NCBI RefSeq assembly: GCF_021462285.1
Contig: NZ_CP082787.1
Coordinates: forward strand, 2,790,001-2,854,000
From: Serratia entomophila
Lineage (GTDB): Bacteria; Pseudomonadota; Gammaproteobacteria; Enterobacterales; Enterobacteriaceae
Length of the DNA stretch: 64,000 nucleotides
Direction of reading: 5' to 3'
In this document: positions 28,181 to 39,690 of the stretch, piece after piece
Layout of the letters: every line of letters starts with the position of its first letter
Numbering within the stretch: position 1 is the stretch's first letter
Notes under the pieces: generated by a model
What the model was told of the DNA's origin: nothing
What the model saw: only the letters and a program-made list of their open reading frames with translations
The model's database searches: none
Translations under genes and position numbers: made by a program

Positions 28181-28759
28181 ATGCTGAAACTTGATGCTCA
28201 AACCACCGCTCTGGTGCTGATTGACTTGCAAAACGGCATTCTGCCTTACGCCGGCGGACCGCACAGCGCCGAACAGGTAGTGTCGAACGCCGCACAGCTT
28301 GCCGCCCGTTTCCGCTCGCTGGGCGCACCGGTTGTCCTGGTGCGCGTCGGCTGGTCAGACAGCTTCGCCGAGGCGCTGAAGCAGCCGGTCGACCAACCGG
28401 CCCCCGCGCCCGCCGGCGGCCTGCCCGCCAGTTGGTGGGAGTTCCCGACCGCTCTGGCGGTCAGCGACAGCGATATTCTGGTGACCAAGCGCCAATGGGG
28501 CGCCTTCTACGGCACTGACCTGGAGCTGCAGCTGCGCCGCCGCGGCGTGAAGTCGATAGTGCTGTGCGGCATCTCCACCAATATCGGCGTGGAATCCACC
28601 GCTCGCGCCGCCTGGGAGCATGGCTATGAGCTGCTGATCGCCGAAGACGCCTGCAGCGCGCAGAACGGCGGCATGCACCAGTTCGCGGTCGACAATATTT
28701 TCCCGCGCCTGGCCCGGGTGCGCAGCACCGGCGAAATCCTTGCCGCGCTCGACCAGTAA
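28181..28759 (+). CDS. yecD: Isochorismatase-like hydrolase YecD
   Basis: 192-residue cysteine hydrolase of the isochorismatase superfamily. The triad is visible: Asp in [18 protein letters not shown], Lys in [24 protein letters not shown], and Cys in [24 protein letters not shown]. The substrate is unknown. The ATG at 28181 matches the E. coli N-terminus (MLELNAKTTALVVID); a start at 28172 would add three residues. Confidence 0.92.
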   Translation: MLKLDAQTTALVLIDLQNGILPYAGGPHSAEQVVSNAAQLAARFRSLGAPVVLVRVGWSDSFAEALKQPVDQPAPAPAGGLPASWWEFPTALAVSDSDILVTKRQWGAFYGTDLELQLRRRGVKSIVLCGISTNIGVESTARAAWEHGYELLIAEDACSAQNGGMHQFAVDNIFPRLARVRSTGEILAALDQ

Positions 28760-28803
28760 CGTTAACGTGTAACCTGATGAGATAAATTAGGGAAGATGGC
28801 ACG

Positions 28804-29622
28804 TTGATCTACATCGGACTACCACAGTGGCAGCACGCAGCCTGGAACCGCATCGGGCTGCGTGATTTGGCGGATTACAGCCGTTATTTCAACTGCGTGG
28901 AAGGCAACACCACCTTTTATGCACTGCCCAAACAGGAAATTGTGCAACGCTGGCGCGATATGACCGGCGATGACTTTCGTTTTTGCTTCAAATTCCCCTC
29001 GGACATCAGCCATAAGGCGGCCCTGCGCAACTGCGACGCCGAGCTGCAGGCGTTTTATCAGTGCCTGACCCCGGTTCATCAGCGCATCGGCCAACTGTGG
29101 CTGCAGCTGCCTTCGGCCTTCGGGCCTGACGAATTGCCGCGCATGTGGCAGTTCTTCGACAAGCTGCCGAAAGCCTTCACCTACGGCGTGGAAGTGCGCC
29201 ACCCGGCGTTCTTCGCCAAGGGGGAAGCAGAACTCCTGTTGAATCAGGGGCTGCATCAGCGCGGCATCAATCGGGTGATCCTCGACAGCCGCCCGGTGCA
29301 TCACGCCGCGCCTAATAGCGCAGCGGTGCGCGACGCGCAACAGAAAAAACCTAAGCTGCCGGTGCATGCGCTGGTTACCGCCGGCCAGCCGCTGGTGCGC
29401 TTTATCGGTGGCGACGTGCTGGCGGATAATTTGCGCTGGTTCGACGCCTGGCAGCAGAAACTGCCGCTCTGGCAACGGCAGCACCAGCCTTACCTGTTCA
29501 TCCACACGCCGGATAACGGCGACTCCCCGCAGCAGGCGCAAAAAATCTGGCAACGGCTGCGCCAGGCGCTTCCCGATTTGCCCGCCCCGCCGGATTGGCC
29601 AGAGCAGGATGCGTTGTTTTGA
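28804..29622 (+). CDS. yecE: DUF72 family protein YecE
   Basis: 272 residues, same length as E. coli YecE: IYIGLPQWQHAAW, FNCVEGNTTFYALP, DFRFCFKFPSDISHKAALRNCD, FTYGVEVRHPAFF. The DUF72 TIM-barrel-like family has no assigned reaction. The start codon is TTG at 28804 with GGAAGA upstream. It follows yecD by 44 bp. Confidence 0.92.
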   Translation: MIYIGLPQWQHAAWNRIGLRDLADYSRYFNCVEGNTTFYALPKQEIVQRWRDMTGDDFRFCFKFPSDISHKAALRNCDAELQAFYQCLTPVHQRIGQLWLQLPSAFGPDELPRMWQFFDKLPKAFTYGVEVRHPAFFAKGEAELLLNQGLHQRGINRVILDSRPVHHAAPNSAAVRDAQQKKPKLPVHALVTAGQPLVRFIGGDVLADNLRWFDAWQQKLPLWQRQHQPYLFIHTPDNGDSPQQAQKIWQRLRQALPDLPAPPDWPEQDALF

Positions 29623-29724
29623 CCTATTAATCTGACCAATAACATCAAATATTTCACCGCGACAGTGAATACAATGACGGCTATGATGCTGGCTGCCAGT
29701 TTTGGTTAGGGAATGGAGTGAAAG

Positions 29725-30120
29725 ATGGTAAGCGCGCTTTATGTGGTGCTCGGCGCATTGTTGTTGATCAAACTCTCTTATGATGTAGTCAGGTTAAGGA
29801 TGCAGTACCGCGTCGCCTATGGCGACGGCGGCTTTTATGAATTACAAACCGCCATTCGCGTACACGGCAACGCCGTAGAATACATTCCCATCGCCGCAGT
29901 GTTGCTGGTGATTATGGAGATGAACGGCGCAGAGATCTGGATGATCCACCTTTGCGGCCTGATGCTGATGGCCGGGCGACTGGTGCATTATTATGGCCTG
30001 CGCAACCGCGAGGTTCGCTGGCGCCGTTCAGGCATGGCGGCAACCTACATTTCTTTGTTATTGATGGTGCTGGCAAATATCTTCTATCTGCCCTGGGATC
30101 TGATTTTCAGCCTGCATTGA
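29725..30120 (+). CDS. yecN: MAPEG-family membrane protein YecN
   Basis: 131 residues, four membrane helices. The MAPEG signature is YGDGGFYELQTAIRVHGNAVEYIPIAAVLL. Family members include glutathione-dependent membrane enzymes, but bacterial YecN is uncharacterised. Same place as in E. coli, before cmoA. Confidence 0.93.
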   Translation: MVSALYVVLGALLLIKLSYDVVRLRMQYRVAYGDGGFYELQTAIRVHGNAVEYIPIAAVLLVIMEMNGAEIWMIHLCGLMLMAGRLVHYYGLRNREVRWRRSGMAATYISLLLMVLANIFYLPWDLIFSLH

Positions 30121-30135
30121 TCCCTGATTTATCAT

Positions 30136-30154
30136 CAGGCGGCCACGCCGCCTG
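30136..30154. terminator. Hairpin between yecN and cmoA
   Basis: CAGGCGGC-CAC-GCCGCCTG, an 8-bp stem with a 3-nt loop, 16 nt after the yecN stop. Only a C/T-mixed tract follows, so terminator strength is doubtful. Confidence 0.45.
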
Positions 30155-30214
30155 CTTCCGCTCCGCTTTCCTGAGGTTATCTGTTAGAATACGCCCCTTC
30201 GAATTCTGAACTGA

Positions 30215-31935
<1,721 letters not shown>

Positions 31936-32134
31936 CGCCACATTGAACCTGGCGCGTCGCCCTGTAATCGGCACGGCGCGCCCGTTATTTCAGCGCCCTC
32001 CCTGCCGCTTTTCCCGCTATTCGCCCCCCATAGGTGATAAATAAAACACATTGCGCATTTAACGTTCTCTTGCCTTACGTGTTAAACCACGGCAGAATCT
32101 TTAACCACTTTCCCCAGCATACCCACAGAAAAAC

Positions 32135-32497
32135 ATGATCAAGCAGCTTACTCGTTATATTTCTGTCGGTATGGTCAATACTCTCATTCATTGGTTAGTG
32201 TTTGCCATTATCTGGTATGGCACGGCGAGCCCACAGGGGCTAAGCAACCTGATCGCCTTTTGTGTGGCGGTCACGTTTTCTTTTTTCGCCAACAGCCGGT
32301 TTACTTTTAGCTCACGCGCAACCCTGCATCGTTACCTCATTTATGTTGCCTTTCTGGGGGCGTTAAGCATAGTGACCGGAATGGTCGCAGACCAGCTCAA
32401 TTTGCCTCCGCTATTCACTCTGGTGATGTTTTCAGCGTCGAGCTTGTTTTTAGGATTTATCTATTCCAGATATATCGTCTTCAAGGAAATTAAATGA
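32135..32497 (+). CDS. gtrA: GtrA-like flippase
   Basis: 120 residues and four predicted membrane helices ([39 protein letters not shown], the GtrA/DPMS signature). Members are thought to flip undecaprenyl-phosphate-glucose to the periplasmic face for O-antigen modification. It overlaps the next gene by 4 bp. First gene of a three-gene gtr-type cluster between cmoB and cutC; the surrounding DNA is visibly lower in GC than its neighbours. Confidence 0.88.
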   Translation: MIKQLTRYISVGMVNTLIHWLVFAIIWYGTASPQGLSNLIAFCVAVTFSFFANSRFTFSSRATLHRYLIYVAFLGALSIVTGMVADQLNLPPLFTLVMFSASSLFLGFIYSRYIVFKEIK

Positions 32498-33432
32498 TGC
32501 GGATTTCATTAGTGGTTCCGGTTTTTAATGAAGAAGCGACCATCCCGTTATTTTATCAGGCGGTAAGGCAATTTGCCCCGTTGCAGCGCCTTGAGGTTGA
32601 AATAGTCTTTATAAATGATGGCAGCAGAGACAATACGGCCGCACTGATCGCAGCGCTGGCGCAAACTGACCCACTGGTTTCCGCCATCAACTTTACCCGC
32701 AACTTCGGCAAAGAAGCCGCGTTGTCCGCAGGGCTTGATCATGCCACCGGCGCGGCCATCATTCCCATCGACGTCGATCTGCAGGATCCGATAGAGATTA
32801 TTCCTCAACTGCTCGAACGCTGGGAAAACGGCGCCGACATCGTGTTGGCCAAGAGGCGCGATCGCAGCCGTGATAGCCGATTCAAACGCACCCTGGCGGA
32901 ATGGTTTTACAAACTGCACAATAAAATCAGCAAGCCAGGCATCGAACAGAACGTAGGTGACTTCCGCCTGATGTCGCGCCGGACGGTTGAGAACATCAAA
33001 AAAATGCCGGAGCGGAACCTTTTTATGAAGGGGATCCTCTCATGGGTAGGCGGGAAAACAGAGATAGTCGAATACGACCGTGCTCCACGCAGCGCCGGCA
33101 GCAGCAAATTCAACGGCTGGCGGCTGTGGAATCTCGCTCTGGAGGGGATCACCAGCTTTTCAACCGTGCCCTTGCGAATGTGGACCTACATCGGTTTGTC
33201 CGTCGCCACTCTGTCATTCCTGTACGGGGCCTACATGATCATCGATAAACTTATTTGGGACAACCCAGTAAAAGGCTACCCTTCCTTGCTGGTTTCCATT
33301 CTCTTTTTGGGCGGTGTACAGCTCATTGGCATCGGCGTACTGGGCGAGTACATTGGCAGGATCTACATCGAGACCAAGAGACGGCCGAAGTACATCATTG
33401 AAGATGACGCCCCTCCCGTTGATCGAGCATAG
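32494..33432 (+). CDS. gtrB: GtrB-type undecaprenyl-phosphate glucosyltransferase
   Basis: 312 residues. N-terminal GT-A domain ([49 protein letters not shown]) and two C-terminal membrane helices ([48 protein letters not shown]), the GtrB/ArnC/DPM1-like layout. It should load glucose or a similar sugar from the UDP donor onto undecaprenyl phosphate on the cytoplasmic side. Confidence 0.9.
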   Translation: MMRISLVVPVFNEEATIPLFYQAVRQFAPLQRLEVEIVFINDGSRDNTAALIAALAQTDPLVSAINFTRNFGKEAALSAGLDHATGAAIIPIDVDLQDPIEIIPQLLERWENGADIVLAKRRDRSRDSRFKRTLAEWFYKLHNKISKPGIEQNVGDFRLMSRRTVENIKKMPERNLFMKGILSWVGGKTEIVEYDRAPRSAGSSKFNGWRLWNLALEGITSFSTVPLRMWTYIGLSVATLSFLYGAYMIIDKLIWDNPVKGYPSLLVSILFLGGVQLIGIGVLGEYIGRIYIETKRRPKYIIEDDAPPVDRA

Positions 33433-33643
33433 GGTTACGCGCCCTCCCGCCCATTTGGCCAGTATCCCAACGTCAGTTCTCCCTTTACTGGCACAAATCC
33501 TAAACGACCTGCGGCCGTTCAACAAACTCGTATATTAATCATTTAAAGTACTTATACTGGCAACGACATGCAGGCACGCAGCCTTGCCAAAAAACTGCGG
33601 TGGGAAATAAGTTAACAGGCTCTAATGGCAACAGGTTAAAGAG

Positions 33644-35128
33644 ATGGAAAAGAAATATCAGGACTATTTGTTACTGGCCTCAATTTTTTGCTTCTTCTAT
33701 GCATTCCCGATTCTGATTTCCGATAGCTATTATATTGACGACCTTGGGCGTTCGATTCGCGGCTTCGCTCACTGGACGGCCAACGGCCGCCCCGCCGCAG
33801 ATGAGATCATGATATTTCTCAACGCCGGCATGCCATTGACCGATACCTCCCCTTTGCCGCAAATGCTGGCCGTGGCGGCCTTCGTGGCGATCGGCGCGCT
33901 CGCAGGCAAAGTGTTTTTCGACGGACGCCCATTAATTAGCGCCTTGGCGGCGCTATCGTTGATTTGCAGCCCTTATTTGCTGGAAAATTTATCCTATAAA
34001 TTCGACGCGCTGACCATGGCCCTGAGCATTGCGTTGGCCATATGCGCCGCCATTTTTAACCTGAAGTCCCCAATAGTCGTCAACGTTGCCTTGAAATCGC
34101 TGCTGGTCGTCTTGGTATTTTCTCTTTACCAGGCATCGGTAAATATTTACATCGCTTTTTGCGTGATACTATTCGTACATCAGGTCAGGGAAAATCTGTC
34201 CGAAAAGGCATTGTTTAAGGCCTTGAGTCAATCAATATTATCTTTGCTTATCGCCTTTGTCATTTATTCCAAGCTTATCGCGAAAAGAGTGATTTCCGGC
34301 ACCTACAGCATCGAACACAGCGAATCCACTTTTGATATCAGCACCATTCTCTCTCATCTCGTCAGCTACGCTCAGCTGGCGTTAACATTGTTTGAGAATA
34401 GCTATTTTCGTTATCTCTTCGCCTTTTACCTGCTGATCGCCGTCACTGCCACCTTGTTAATCGCCGTGAAGTATTTGCAAAAATCCGGGTTCGGCGCACT
34501 GTCGCTTATTATCGCCAGCCTTGTTGTACTTGCCCCACTGCTAATCATACTTACCGTTCCAGGATCGCTGATATTCCTCAAACAGCCTGTTTTTTCTCCG
34601 CGGACGCTGGTCGGCTTCGTTTCGCTGATGTTTTTCTTGCTCTTTTGCACTCACAGTCTCTTCTCGACAATACATAAAAACATCACTCCCGTTTTGATGC
34701 TTCCTTTATTTATCCTGCTGACTAGCCTGGCGTACAGCTATTCCGCGGCATTGAATAAACAATGGGAACTGGAAACCTATCTAACCCGAAGGATCAGTGA
34801 GGACCTGAACTCACTAAAATATGACGTCAAGAAAGATAAAGTGATTATGCTGGGTAAAGAGCCCTATGCCGCGGTCACGTTAAATTCAATCAATAAGTTC
34901 CCGATTCTGGCACTCTTGATCCAACGGCATCTGGTACAGCAATGGGTTTGGGGTTATGTAGCGCTTGAACATAACGTGTTTTTACAAGGCACCAAAATGC
35001 CGTCTCAAAAAGATTTTGATATCGCACGCGCGCAGCTGAGCCCGAAAGACCAAGTGTTGGACCGGGACATGTATTCGATCAGTGAGGTCGGCATTTATAA
35101 AGTAATCATGCTGAAGGAAAATAGATAG
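33644..35128 (+). CDS. GtrII-type O-antigen glucosyltransferase (serotype-specific)
   Basis: 494 residues with around ten membrane helices. The N-terminal periplasmic loop ISDSYYIDDLGRSIRGFAHWTANGRPAAD has the DD and R motifs of GtrII-family glucosyltransferases, which move sugar from the lipid carrier to O-antigen repeats. Composition is AT-richer than the chromosome around it. It lies 211 bp after gtrB; the gap shows no ORF. The acceptor and linkage cannot be read from sequence; another polytopic surface-glycan transferase is the alternative. Confidence 0.8.
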   Translation: MEKKYQDYLLLASIFCFFYAFPILISDSYYIDDLGRSIRGFAHWTANGRPAADEIMIFLNAGMPLTDTSPLPQMLAVAAFVAIGALAGKVFFDGRPLISALAALSLICSPYLLENLSYKFDALTMALSIALAICAAIFNLKSPIVVNVALKSLLVVLVFSLYQASVNIYIAFCVILFVHQVRENLSEKALFKALSQSILSLLIAFVIYSKLIAKRVISGTYSIEHSESTFDISTILSHLVSYAQLALTLFENSYFRYLFAFYLLIAVTATLLIAVKYLQKSGFGALSLIIASLVVLAPLLIILTVPGSLIFLKQPVFSPRTLVGFVSLMFFLLFCTHSLFSTIHKNITPVLMLPLFILLTSLAYSYSAALNKQWELETYLTRRISEDLNSLKYDVKKDKVIMLGKEPYAAVTLNSINKFPILALLIQRHLVQQWVWGYVALEHNVFLQGTKMPSQKDFDIARAQLSPKDQVLDRDMYSISEVGIYKVIMLKENR

Positions 35129-35129
35129 C

Positions 35130-35158
35130 GTTCAGGGCCGCAGCGCACGGCCCTGAAC
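35130..35158. terminator. Hairpin between the gtr cluster and the FKBP gene
   Basis: GTTCAGGGCCG (35130-35140) pairs perfectly with CGGCCCTGAAC (35148-35158) around a 7-nt loop, in the 33-bp gap between convergent genes. There is no long T-run, but the position suggests a shared terminator. Confidence 0.6.
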
Positions 35159-35161
35159 AAT

Positions 35162-36748
35162 TTAGCTTTTCTTGACGTCGACGACCCGCAGCTCATACAC
35201 CATGGTCGCGTTCGGCGGGATCTGCGGCGGGTAACCCGTTTCGCCGTAGGCCAGCGCCGGTGGAACCGCCATCGTTAAAGAACCATGGTTTTTCAAGTAA
35301 CCGATGGCCTCGCGGAATAATGGCGGATAGGCTGACAGCGGCTGAGACAGCACTTTGCCGCTGCGATCCATGTCCTGAATGACGCGGCCATCGATCAGCA
35401 TCTCTTTCACCACGACATCCACCTGCGCATCGTCGGCGATCGCCTCATCCCCTTCATAGTCAACCCGATACCAAAAGCCGGATGACGATTTTTTAACCCC
35501 CTTCTTCTTGCTGAATTCGGCAACAAAGGCATCCCCCTTCGTCTCCTGTTCCTTAACGGCCTTGCTTCTGGCAACGTTCACCGCTTTTTCCGATGCCGCC
35601 AATGAGTTGGCCAACAGCGTCTCATCTAACTGATAACGGCCGCTGAAGGTATCCACGATGCCCGCCAACAGCACCGTTTTGTCCGGATCTATGCCCCAGC
35701 TTTTACGCTCCGCCAACAGCGTCTGGATATCACGCCCCAGCGCCACGCCCGCGGCATAGGTCTGGCTCGCACCCTCGCTTTTCAACGTCAGGCCGTCCGG
35801 CAACAGTTTGGCCCGTGCGCGCAGACCTTTGAGCTCATCGCGCAGCTGTTGCCGCGAAAGGTCGGCGGCGGCCAGCGCTTGCTCCGCCTTGTCCGCGCGC
35901 TTATTTGCCAGCTCAATTTGCTGCGCTGATTTAGCATTCGTGTCCTGCCCCCTTGCCAGTTGCTGCCGATGCTCCTCAATCTGCCCCGCCTGAGTTTGGG
36001 TTTTCTCCTGAAGCTGCGCGAGCTGCTGTTGCAGTTCACCTATCGCCTTGGCCGACTCCGCTTTTTGCTGTTCCAACTCTGCTGCAGCGGCGGCCAATGC
36101 CCGATCGCTACTTTGCCGTTGCTGCTGATTTAGCTTTTCAGCCGCCGTCAATTTTTCCTGTAACGCCAGGCGTTGCGGCTCGAAATCGGACTGTTTTGGG
36201 GCATCTTTCTGTCGCCGCTTTAGCAGTTCAATATATTTACCGTGCTCCGCCGCCAGCTTTTTTTGCGCCGCCGCCTCTGCCTGCGCCTGGGCGATCAGCG
36301 CCTGCGCCTGCCGTTCCTTCGGCGTGAGATTTAACGCCTGCCGTATGCCGCTGGCAAACTCGCTCAAGGCGGCGAGATCGGGTTGTGGCGCCACATTCGA
36401 CGCGGCAGCTGCCCGCAATGCCGTCAGTTCCTGTTGCAGGGACTGCATGGCCGTCTGCTGGCGCTGCAGTTGAGCCTCTTTTTCCTTCAGCGCTTTCCGA
36501 GTGGCCGCTAACTGCTGCTGTTGAAAAACGGCGGTCTCTTGCGAGTGGCTCATCCTGGCCGCTGGTTTTTTCAGCGGCCCCTGAGCCGCCTGCGGTTTAT
36601 CTGCCGGCGTCGGCGCCGGCTCCTGTCGCTGATATTGTTCGGCGAACTGCAGCAAGGCGGGCACGCCGTCATCCGCATAAAGCGTGGCTGGCGCCGCCAT
36701 CAGCGGCAGCACCAGGCCAAGAAGAGTCAGTCTGGCGCCGGAGGTCAT
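35162..36748 (-). CDS. Exported coiled-coil protein with C-terminal FKBP prolyl isomerase
   Basis: 528 residues. Signal peptide (about 1-25, ending ATLYA), a long Gln/Ala/Glu/Lys-rich coiled-coil region (about 70-330), an FKBP N-terminal-type dimerisation segment (LKSEGASQTYAAGVALGRDIQTLL to about 420) and a C-terminal FKBP domain (about 425-528; FREAIGYLKNHGSLTMAVPPALAYGETGYPP and VYELRVVDVKK). FkpA-like periplasmic isomerases are about half this size; the coiled coil is the extra part. Its start overlaps the upstream lipoprotein gene by 4 bp. Function unknown; an envelope chaperone is a reasonable inference. Confidence 0.82.
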   Translation of the reverse strand: MTSGARLTLLGLVLPLMAAPATLYADDGVPALLQFAEQYQRQEPAPTPADKPQAAQGPLKKPAARMSHSQETAVFQQQQLAATRKALKEKEAQLQRQQTAMQSLQQELTALRAAAASNVAPQPDLAALSEFASGIRQALNLTPKERQAQALIAQAQAEAAAQKKLAAEHGKYIELLKRRQKDAPKQSDFEPQRLALQEKLTAAEKLNQQQRQSSDRALAAAAAELEQQKAESAKAIGELQQQLAQLQEKTQTQAGQIEEHRQQLARGQDTNAKSAQQIELANKRADKAEQALAAADLSRQQLRDELKGLRARAKLLPDGLTLKSEGASQTYAAGVALGRDIQTLLAERKSWGIDPDKTVLLAGIVDTFSGRYQLDETLLANSLAASEKAVNVARSKAVKEQETKGDAFVAEFSKKKGVKKSSSGFWYRVDYEGDEAIADDAQVDVVVKEMLIDGRVIQDMDRSGKVLSQPLSAYPPLFREAIGYLKNHGSLTMAVPPALAYGETGYPPQIPPNATMVYELRVVDVKKS

Positions 36749-37146
36749 TGGGTACGTTCCCCCCGATCGGCGAGGCCGGTCATCATGGTGGCGCTAATAT
36801 CTGCGCAGATGCGGCTGGTGCGATAACGGTAAAGCGCATCCACGGTTTCCTGGGTATCCGTATTGACCTTTGGCCGTACCCCGGCATACTGGGCGGCTCC
36901 GCTCATCAACGCATCGAACTCGCGTTTGAATTTTTGGTACCTCTCGGGATCCATATTGCGCATAGCGTCAAGCTCACGTTGGCACTGCTGCATGCGTTCA
37001 GCTTCGCGTTGTTTTCTATCCTGTTCCGCCGTCTCTGTCGTGCCGACTTTATTCGCCACGGGCACGGGCTGCTTGACTCTTTGGCAACCGGTCAACGTCA
37101 TGGCCAACAGAAGTGAAGCGGTTAAACAGTATGCCGATCTGGTCAT
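36745..37146 (-). CDS. Putative lipoprotein, operon partner of the FKBP protein
   Basis: 133 residues, family not recognised. The lipoprotein signal ends MTLTGC (Cys21) and is followed by a charged helical region (EQDRKQREAERMQQCQRELDAMRNMDPERYQKFKREFDAL) and a compact tail. Two further cysteines (in QQCQR and SRICAD) could pair in the periplasm. The ATG at 37146 has AAGGAG 9 nt upstream and starts the signal peptide exactly; an in-frame extension to 37200 lacks support. The 4-bp overlap with the FKBP gene implies linked function. Confidence 0.78.
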   Translation of the reverse strand: MTRSAYCLTASLLLAMTLTGCQRVKQPVPVANKVGTTETAEQDRKQREAERMQQCQRELDAMRNMDPERYQKFKREFDALMSGAAQYAGVRPKVNTDTQETVDALYRYRTSRICADISATMMTGLADRGERTQ

Positions 37147-37563
37147 TGTATTTATCTCCTTGTTAAACCCGACAAGAGCCGCCCTTTCGGCGTCCTGCAA
37201 CAGATTTCCTTAGTGGTATCACGATATTTCCAGCCACAGCGTTGTTTGCTGCATAAAGGCCATGGGATATAAGGCCGGTAACTGGGCCGGTTAAAAAATA
37301 AAAACGGCTGTTTGTTATAAATCAATTAAAATATAAAAGGCATTATCCCTGATATTTAACAACACTCATTCACCATGTTTATATATAAAGATAAATGCAT
37401 TTAACAAAATGATATTAAACTACTTTTAAAGAGCAAATCTATCAGCCGCTAATAACAAGGGCAAGAAAATATATACTGTTATCTATTGATGGTAATCCGA
37501 GCGCAGAGTCGCCGTCGCCTATTTCATCAATATCTCACGGCAGGTATTCAGTCTTTTCTGATG
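37147..37563. other. AT-rich upstream region of the lipoprotein-FKBP operon
   Basis: No ORF is supported. The part from about 37290 to 37490 is strikingly AT-rich (many ATATAAA and TTTAA tracts) next to a GC-rich core, consistent with a promoter region silenced by H-NS-like proteins. No palindromic operator was recognised. Confidence 0.5.
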
Positions 37564-37591
37564 AAAAAAAGCCCCGGCAAGACGCCGGGGC
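37564..37591 (-). terminator. Terminator downstream of cutC
   Basis: Minus-strand GCCCCGGC-GTCTT-GCCGGGGC followed by TTTTTTT (stem 37571-37578 with 37584-37591). It lies about 90 nt after the cutC stop. Confidence 0.88.
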
Positions 37592-37679
37592 CTGGTACTC
37601 GCGCGAACGCCGAAAATTCAGCGACGCGCTAAGGGTCTTTCGGCCCGGAAATCGCTTGGCGAACAGGGTTGGTTGCGCG

Positions 37680-38438
37680 TTATGCGCTTTGCGCCAGAGG
37701 ATCAACCAAGGCCAGCGCGTTTTTCATCGCCTCCACCATTTCGCCATCCACGCAATAATGGCTAAATTCATCAAACTCGTTGTCGGAGCACATAGTGACG
37801 CCCGCTTTGCGATAGCGCATCGTCGAAGGCACCGTATGGCCGGAAGAGCTGTGCAATTCCTGAATGCCGATATCGACAAACTTGTGCAGGTTGCTCAGAC
37901 GCACGCCGGCGCCCGCCATGATCACCGGCCCCTGGCTGGCATGCAGCAGATCGCGCAGCAGCGGCAACCCCAACTCGGCGTTCTGCTGCTGCCCCGAAGT
38001 GAGGATGCGCGCGACGCCGAGCTGCGTCAGCTGCTCAAGAGCCACCATCGGGTTCTGGCACATATCGAACGCCCGGTGGAAAGTCACCGCCATGTTGCCG
38101 CTCAGCCGCATCACTTCGCGCATGCGCGGCAGATCGATATGGCCTTCTTCATCCAGCATGCCGACCACTATGCCGGGGAATCCCATATCGCGGATCTGGG
38201 CGATGTCTTGTTTGATCACCTCAAAATCTACCGCGCTATAGCAAAAATCCCCCCCGCGCGGACGAACGATAGGGTGTACCGGGATAGCCACCCGATCGCG
38301 CGCCAAACGCAGCGTGCCGTTACTTGGCGTCAAGCCGCCTTCACTCTGGCTGGCGCACAGTTCGATGCGGTCGGCCCCTGCCCGCTCAGCCGTCAGCGCG
38401 CAGTCGACGCTAAAGCAGCAAACTTCCAGTTTAATCAT
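37680..38438 (-). CDS. cutC: CutC family protein
   Basis: 252-residue TIM-barrel protein ([62 protein letters not shown]). Once proposed as a copper-homeostasis factor; the E. coli copper phenotype has been disputed, so the activity is open. The ATG at 38438 has GGGGGTG upstream; an in-frame extension to 38474 is not supported. Divergent from the next gene. Confidence 0.94.
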   Translation of the reverse strand: MIKLEVCCFSVDCALTAERAGADRIELCASQSEGGLTPSNGTLRLARDRVAIPVHPIVRPRGGDFCYSAVDFEVIKQDIAQIRDMGFPGIVVGMLDEEGHIDLPRMREVMRLSGNMAVTFHRAFDMCQNPMVALEQLTQLGVARILTSGQQQNAELGLPLLRDLLHASQGPVIMAGAGVRLSNLHKFVDIGIQELHSSSGHTVPSTMRYRKAGVTMCSDNEFDEFSHYCVDGEMVEAMKNALALVDPLAQSA

Positions 38439-38538
38439 TGTCACCCCCAGATAACGGTCAACATGCGGCAGCAATTGTTAATTTTCCAATTTCTCACGTA
38501 GGCTCATGCATAGGTATACACCGCTCAGGGTTCTAACT

Positions 38539-39690
38539 ATGGCATTCAATTTTGATCAATGGGTAGACCGTAGTCACAGTGACAGCGTTAAGTGGGATAA
38601 ATATCGCGGTCGCGACATTATCCCGCTGTGGGTCGCCGACAGCGACTTCCAATCACCGCCGGCGGTAATAGAGGCGTTACGGCAACGCGTGGCGCATGGC
38701 GTGTTCGGCTACAGCCATCCATCCCATGATCTTGTTAAGGTTTTTACCCGCCGCATGGTAGAGTGCTATGGCTGGCACATCAAGCCCGAATGGATCATTT
38801 TTCTGCCCGGGCTGGTTTGCGGCCTGAATCTCTGCGTGCGCGCCTTTAGCGCAGAAGGAGAAGCCACGCTGGCGCCCACGCCAATCTACCCGCCGTTTCG
38901 TAAGGCGGCCAGGTTCGCCGGGCGCAGGCAGTTGCCAGTGCCGTTGGCGTTGGTCGGCCAACGCTGGCTGCTGGATTTGCCGGCGGTGAGCCAACGGCTT
39001 GAGGGCGACGAAAAGCTGCTGCTGCTGTGCAACCCGCAAAACCCGGGAGGCACGGCTTACCGGCGCGAAGAATTGCTGCAACATCACGATTTTGCCCGCC
39101 GCCATGATTGGGTCGTCTGTTCGGACGAAATCCACTGCGACCTGCTGCTCGAGCCGGGCGCGCAGCATATCCCCTTCGCCACGCTGAATGCTGATGCCGC
39201 CCAGCGCAGCATCACGCTGATGTCTCCCTCGAAAACGTTCAATCTTGCCGGGCTGGGCGCTTCGATGGCGATTATTCCCAACGACGCGCTGCGCAAAAAA
39301 TTGCAGCGCGCACGCTCTGGCATAGTGCCAGAGGTCGATCTGCTGGCGCTGGTCGCCGCGCAGGCGGCCTACCAGCATGGGCAGGCCTGGCTGGACGCAC
39401 AGCTGATCTATCTGCGCGCCAATCGCGATCTGGTTTTCAACCGCATTAACGCCATGCCCGGCCTGCGCCTGCATCCTGTCGAAGCAAGCTATCTGGCGTG
39501 GATCGACTGCAGCGAACTCCCGGTAGATAACCCGCACGCCTTCTTCGAGCAAGCCGGGGTAGGCTTAAGCGCCGGGCTGGACTTTGGCGACCGCCGCTTT
39601 GTGCGCCTGAATTTTGGCTGCCGCCGGGCGTTGCTCGAAGAAGCGCTGAGCCGCATGGCGCAAGCCTGCGCCGCGTTGTCGTCACGTTAG
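38539..39690 (+). CDS. MalY/PatB-family PLP C-S lyase or aminotransferase
   Basis: 383 residues, fold type I PLP enzyme. FNFDQWVDRSHSDSVKWDKY and PLWVADSDFQSPP are the MalY/PatB N-terminal signature; NPQNPGGTAYRREEL and CSDEIHCDLL flank the cofactor pocket; the PLP lysine is in SPSKTFNLAGLG. Cystathionine beta-lyase activity is usual for the family. The ATG at 38539 was chosen because family homology begins there; an extension to 38506 is unlikely. Not found at this position in E. coli. Confidence 0.9.
   Translation: MAFNFDQWVDRSHSDSVKWDKYRGRDIIPLWVADSDFQSPPAVIEALRQRVAHGVFGYSHPSHDLVKVFTRRMVECYGWHIKPEWIIFLPGLVCGLNLCVRAFSAEGEATLAPTPIYPPFRKAARFAGRRQLPVPLALVGQRWLLDLPAVSQRLEGDEKLLLLCNPQNPGGTAYRREELLQHHDFARRHDWVVCSDEIHCDLLLEPGAQHIPFATLNADAAQRSITLMSPSKTFNLAGLGASMAIIPNDALRKKLQRARSGIVPEVDLLALVAAQAAYQHGQAWLDAQLIYLRANRDLVFNRINAMPGLRLHPVEASYLAWIDCSELPVDNPHAFFEQAGVGLSAGLDFGDRRFVRLNFGCRRALLEEALSRMAQACAALSSR

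Noticed and set aside
32041..35160. A prophage remnant around the gtr genes
   Set aside because: No integrase, excisionase, attachment-site repeats or phage structural genes were found on either side.
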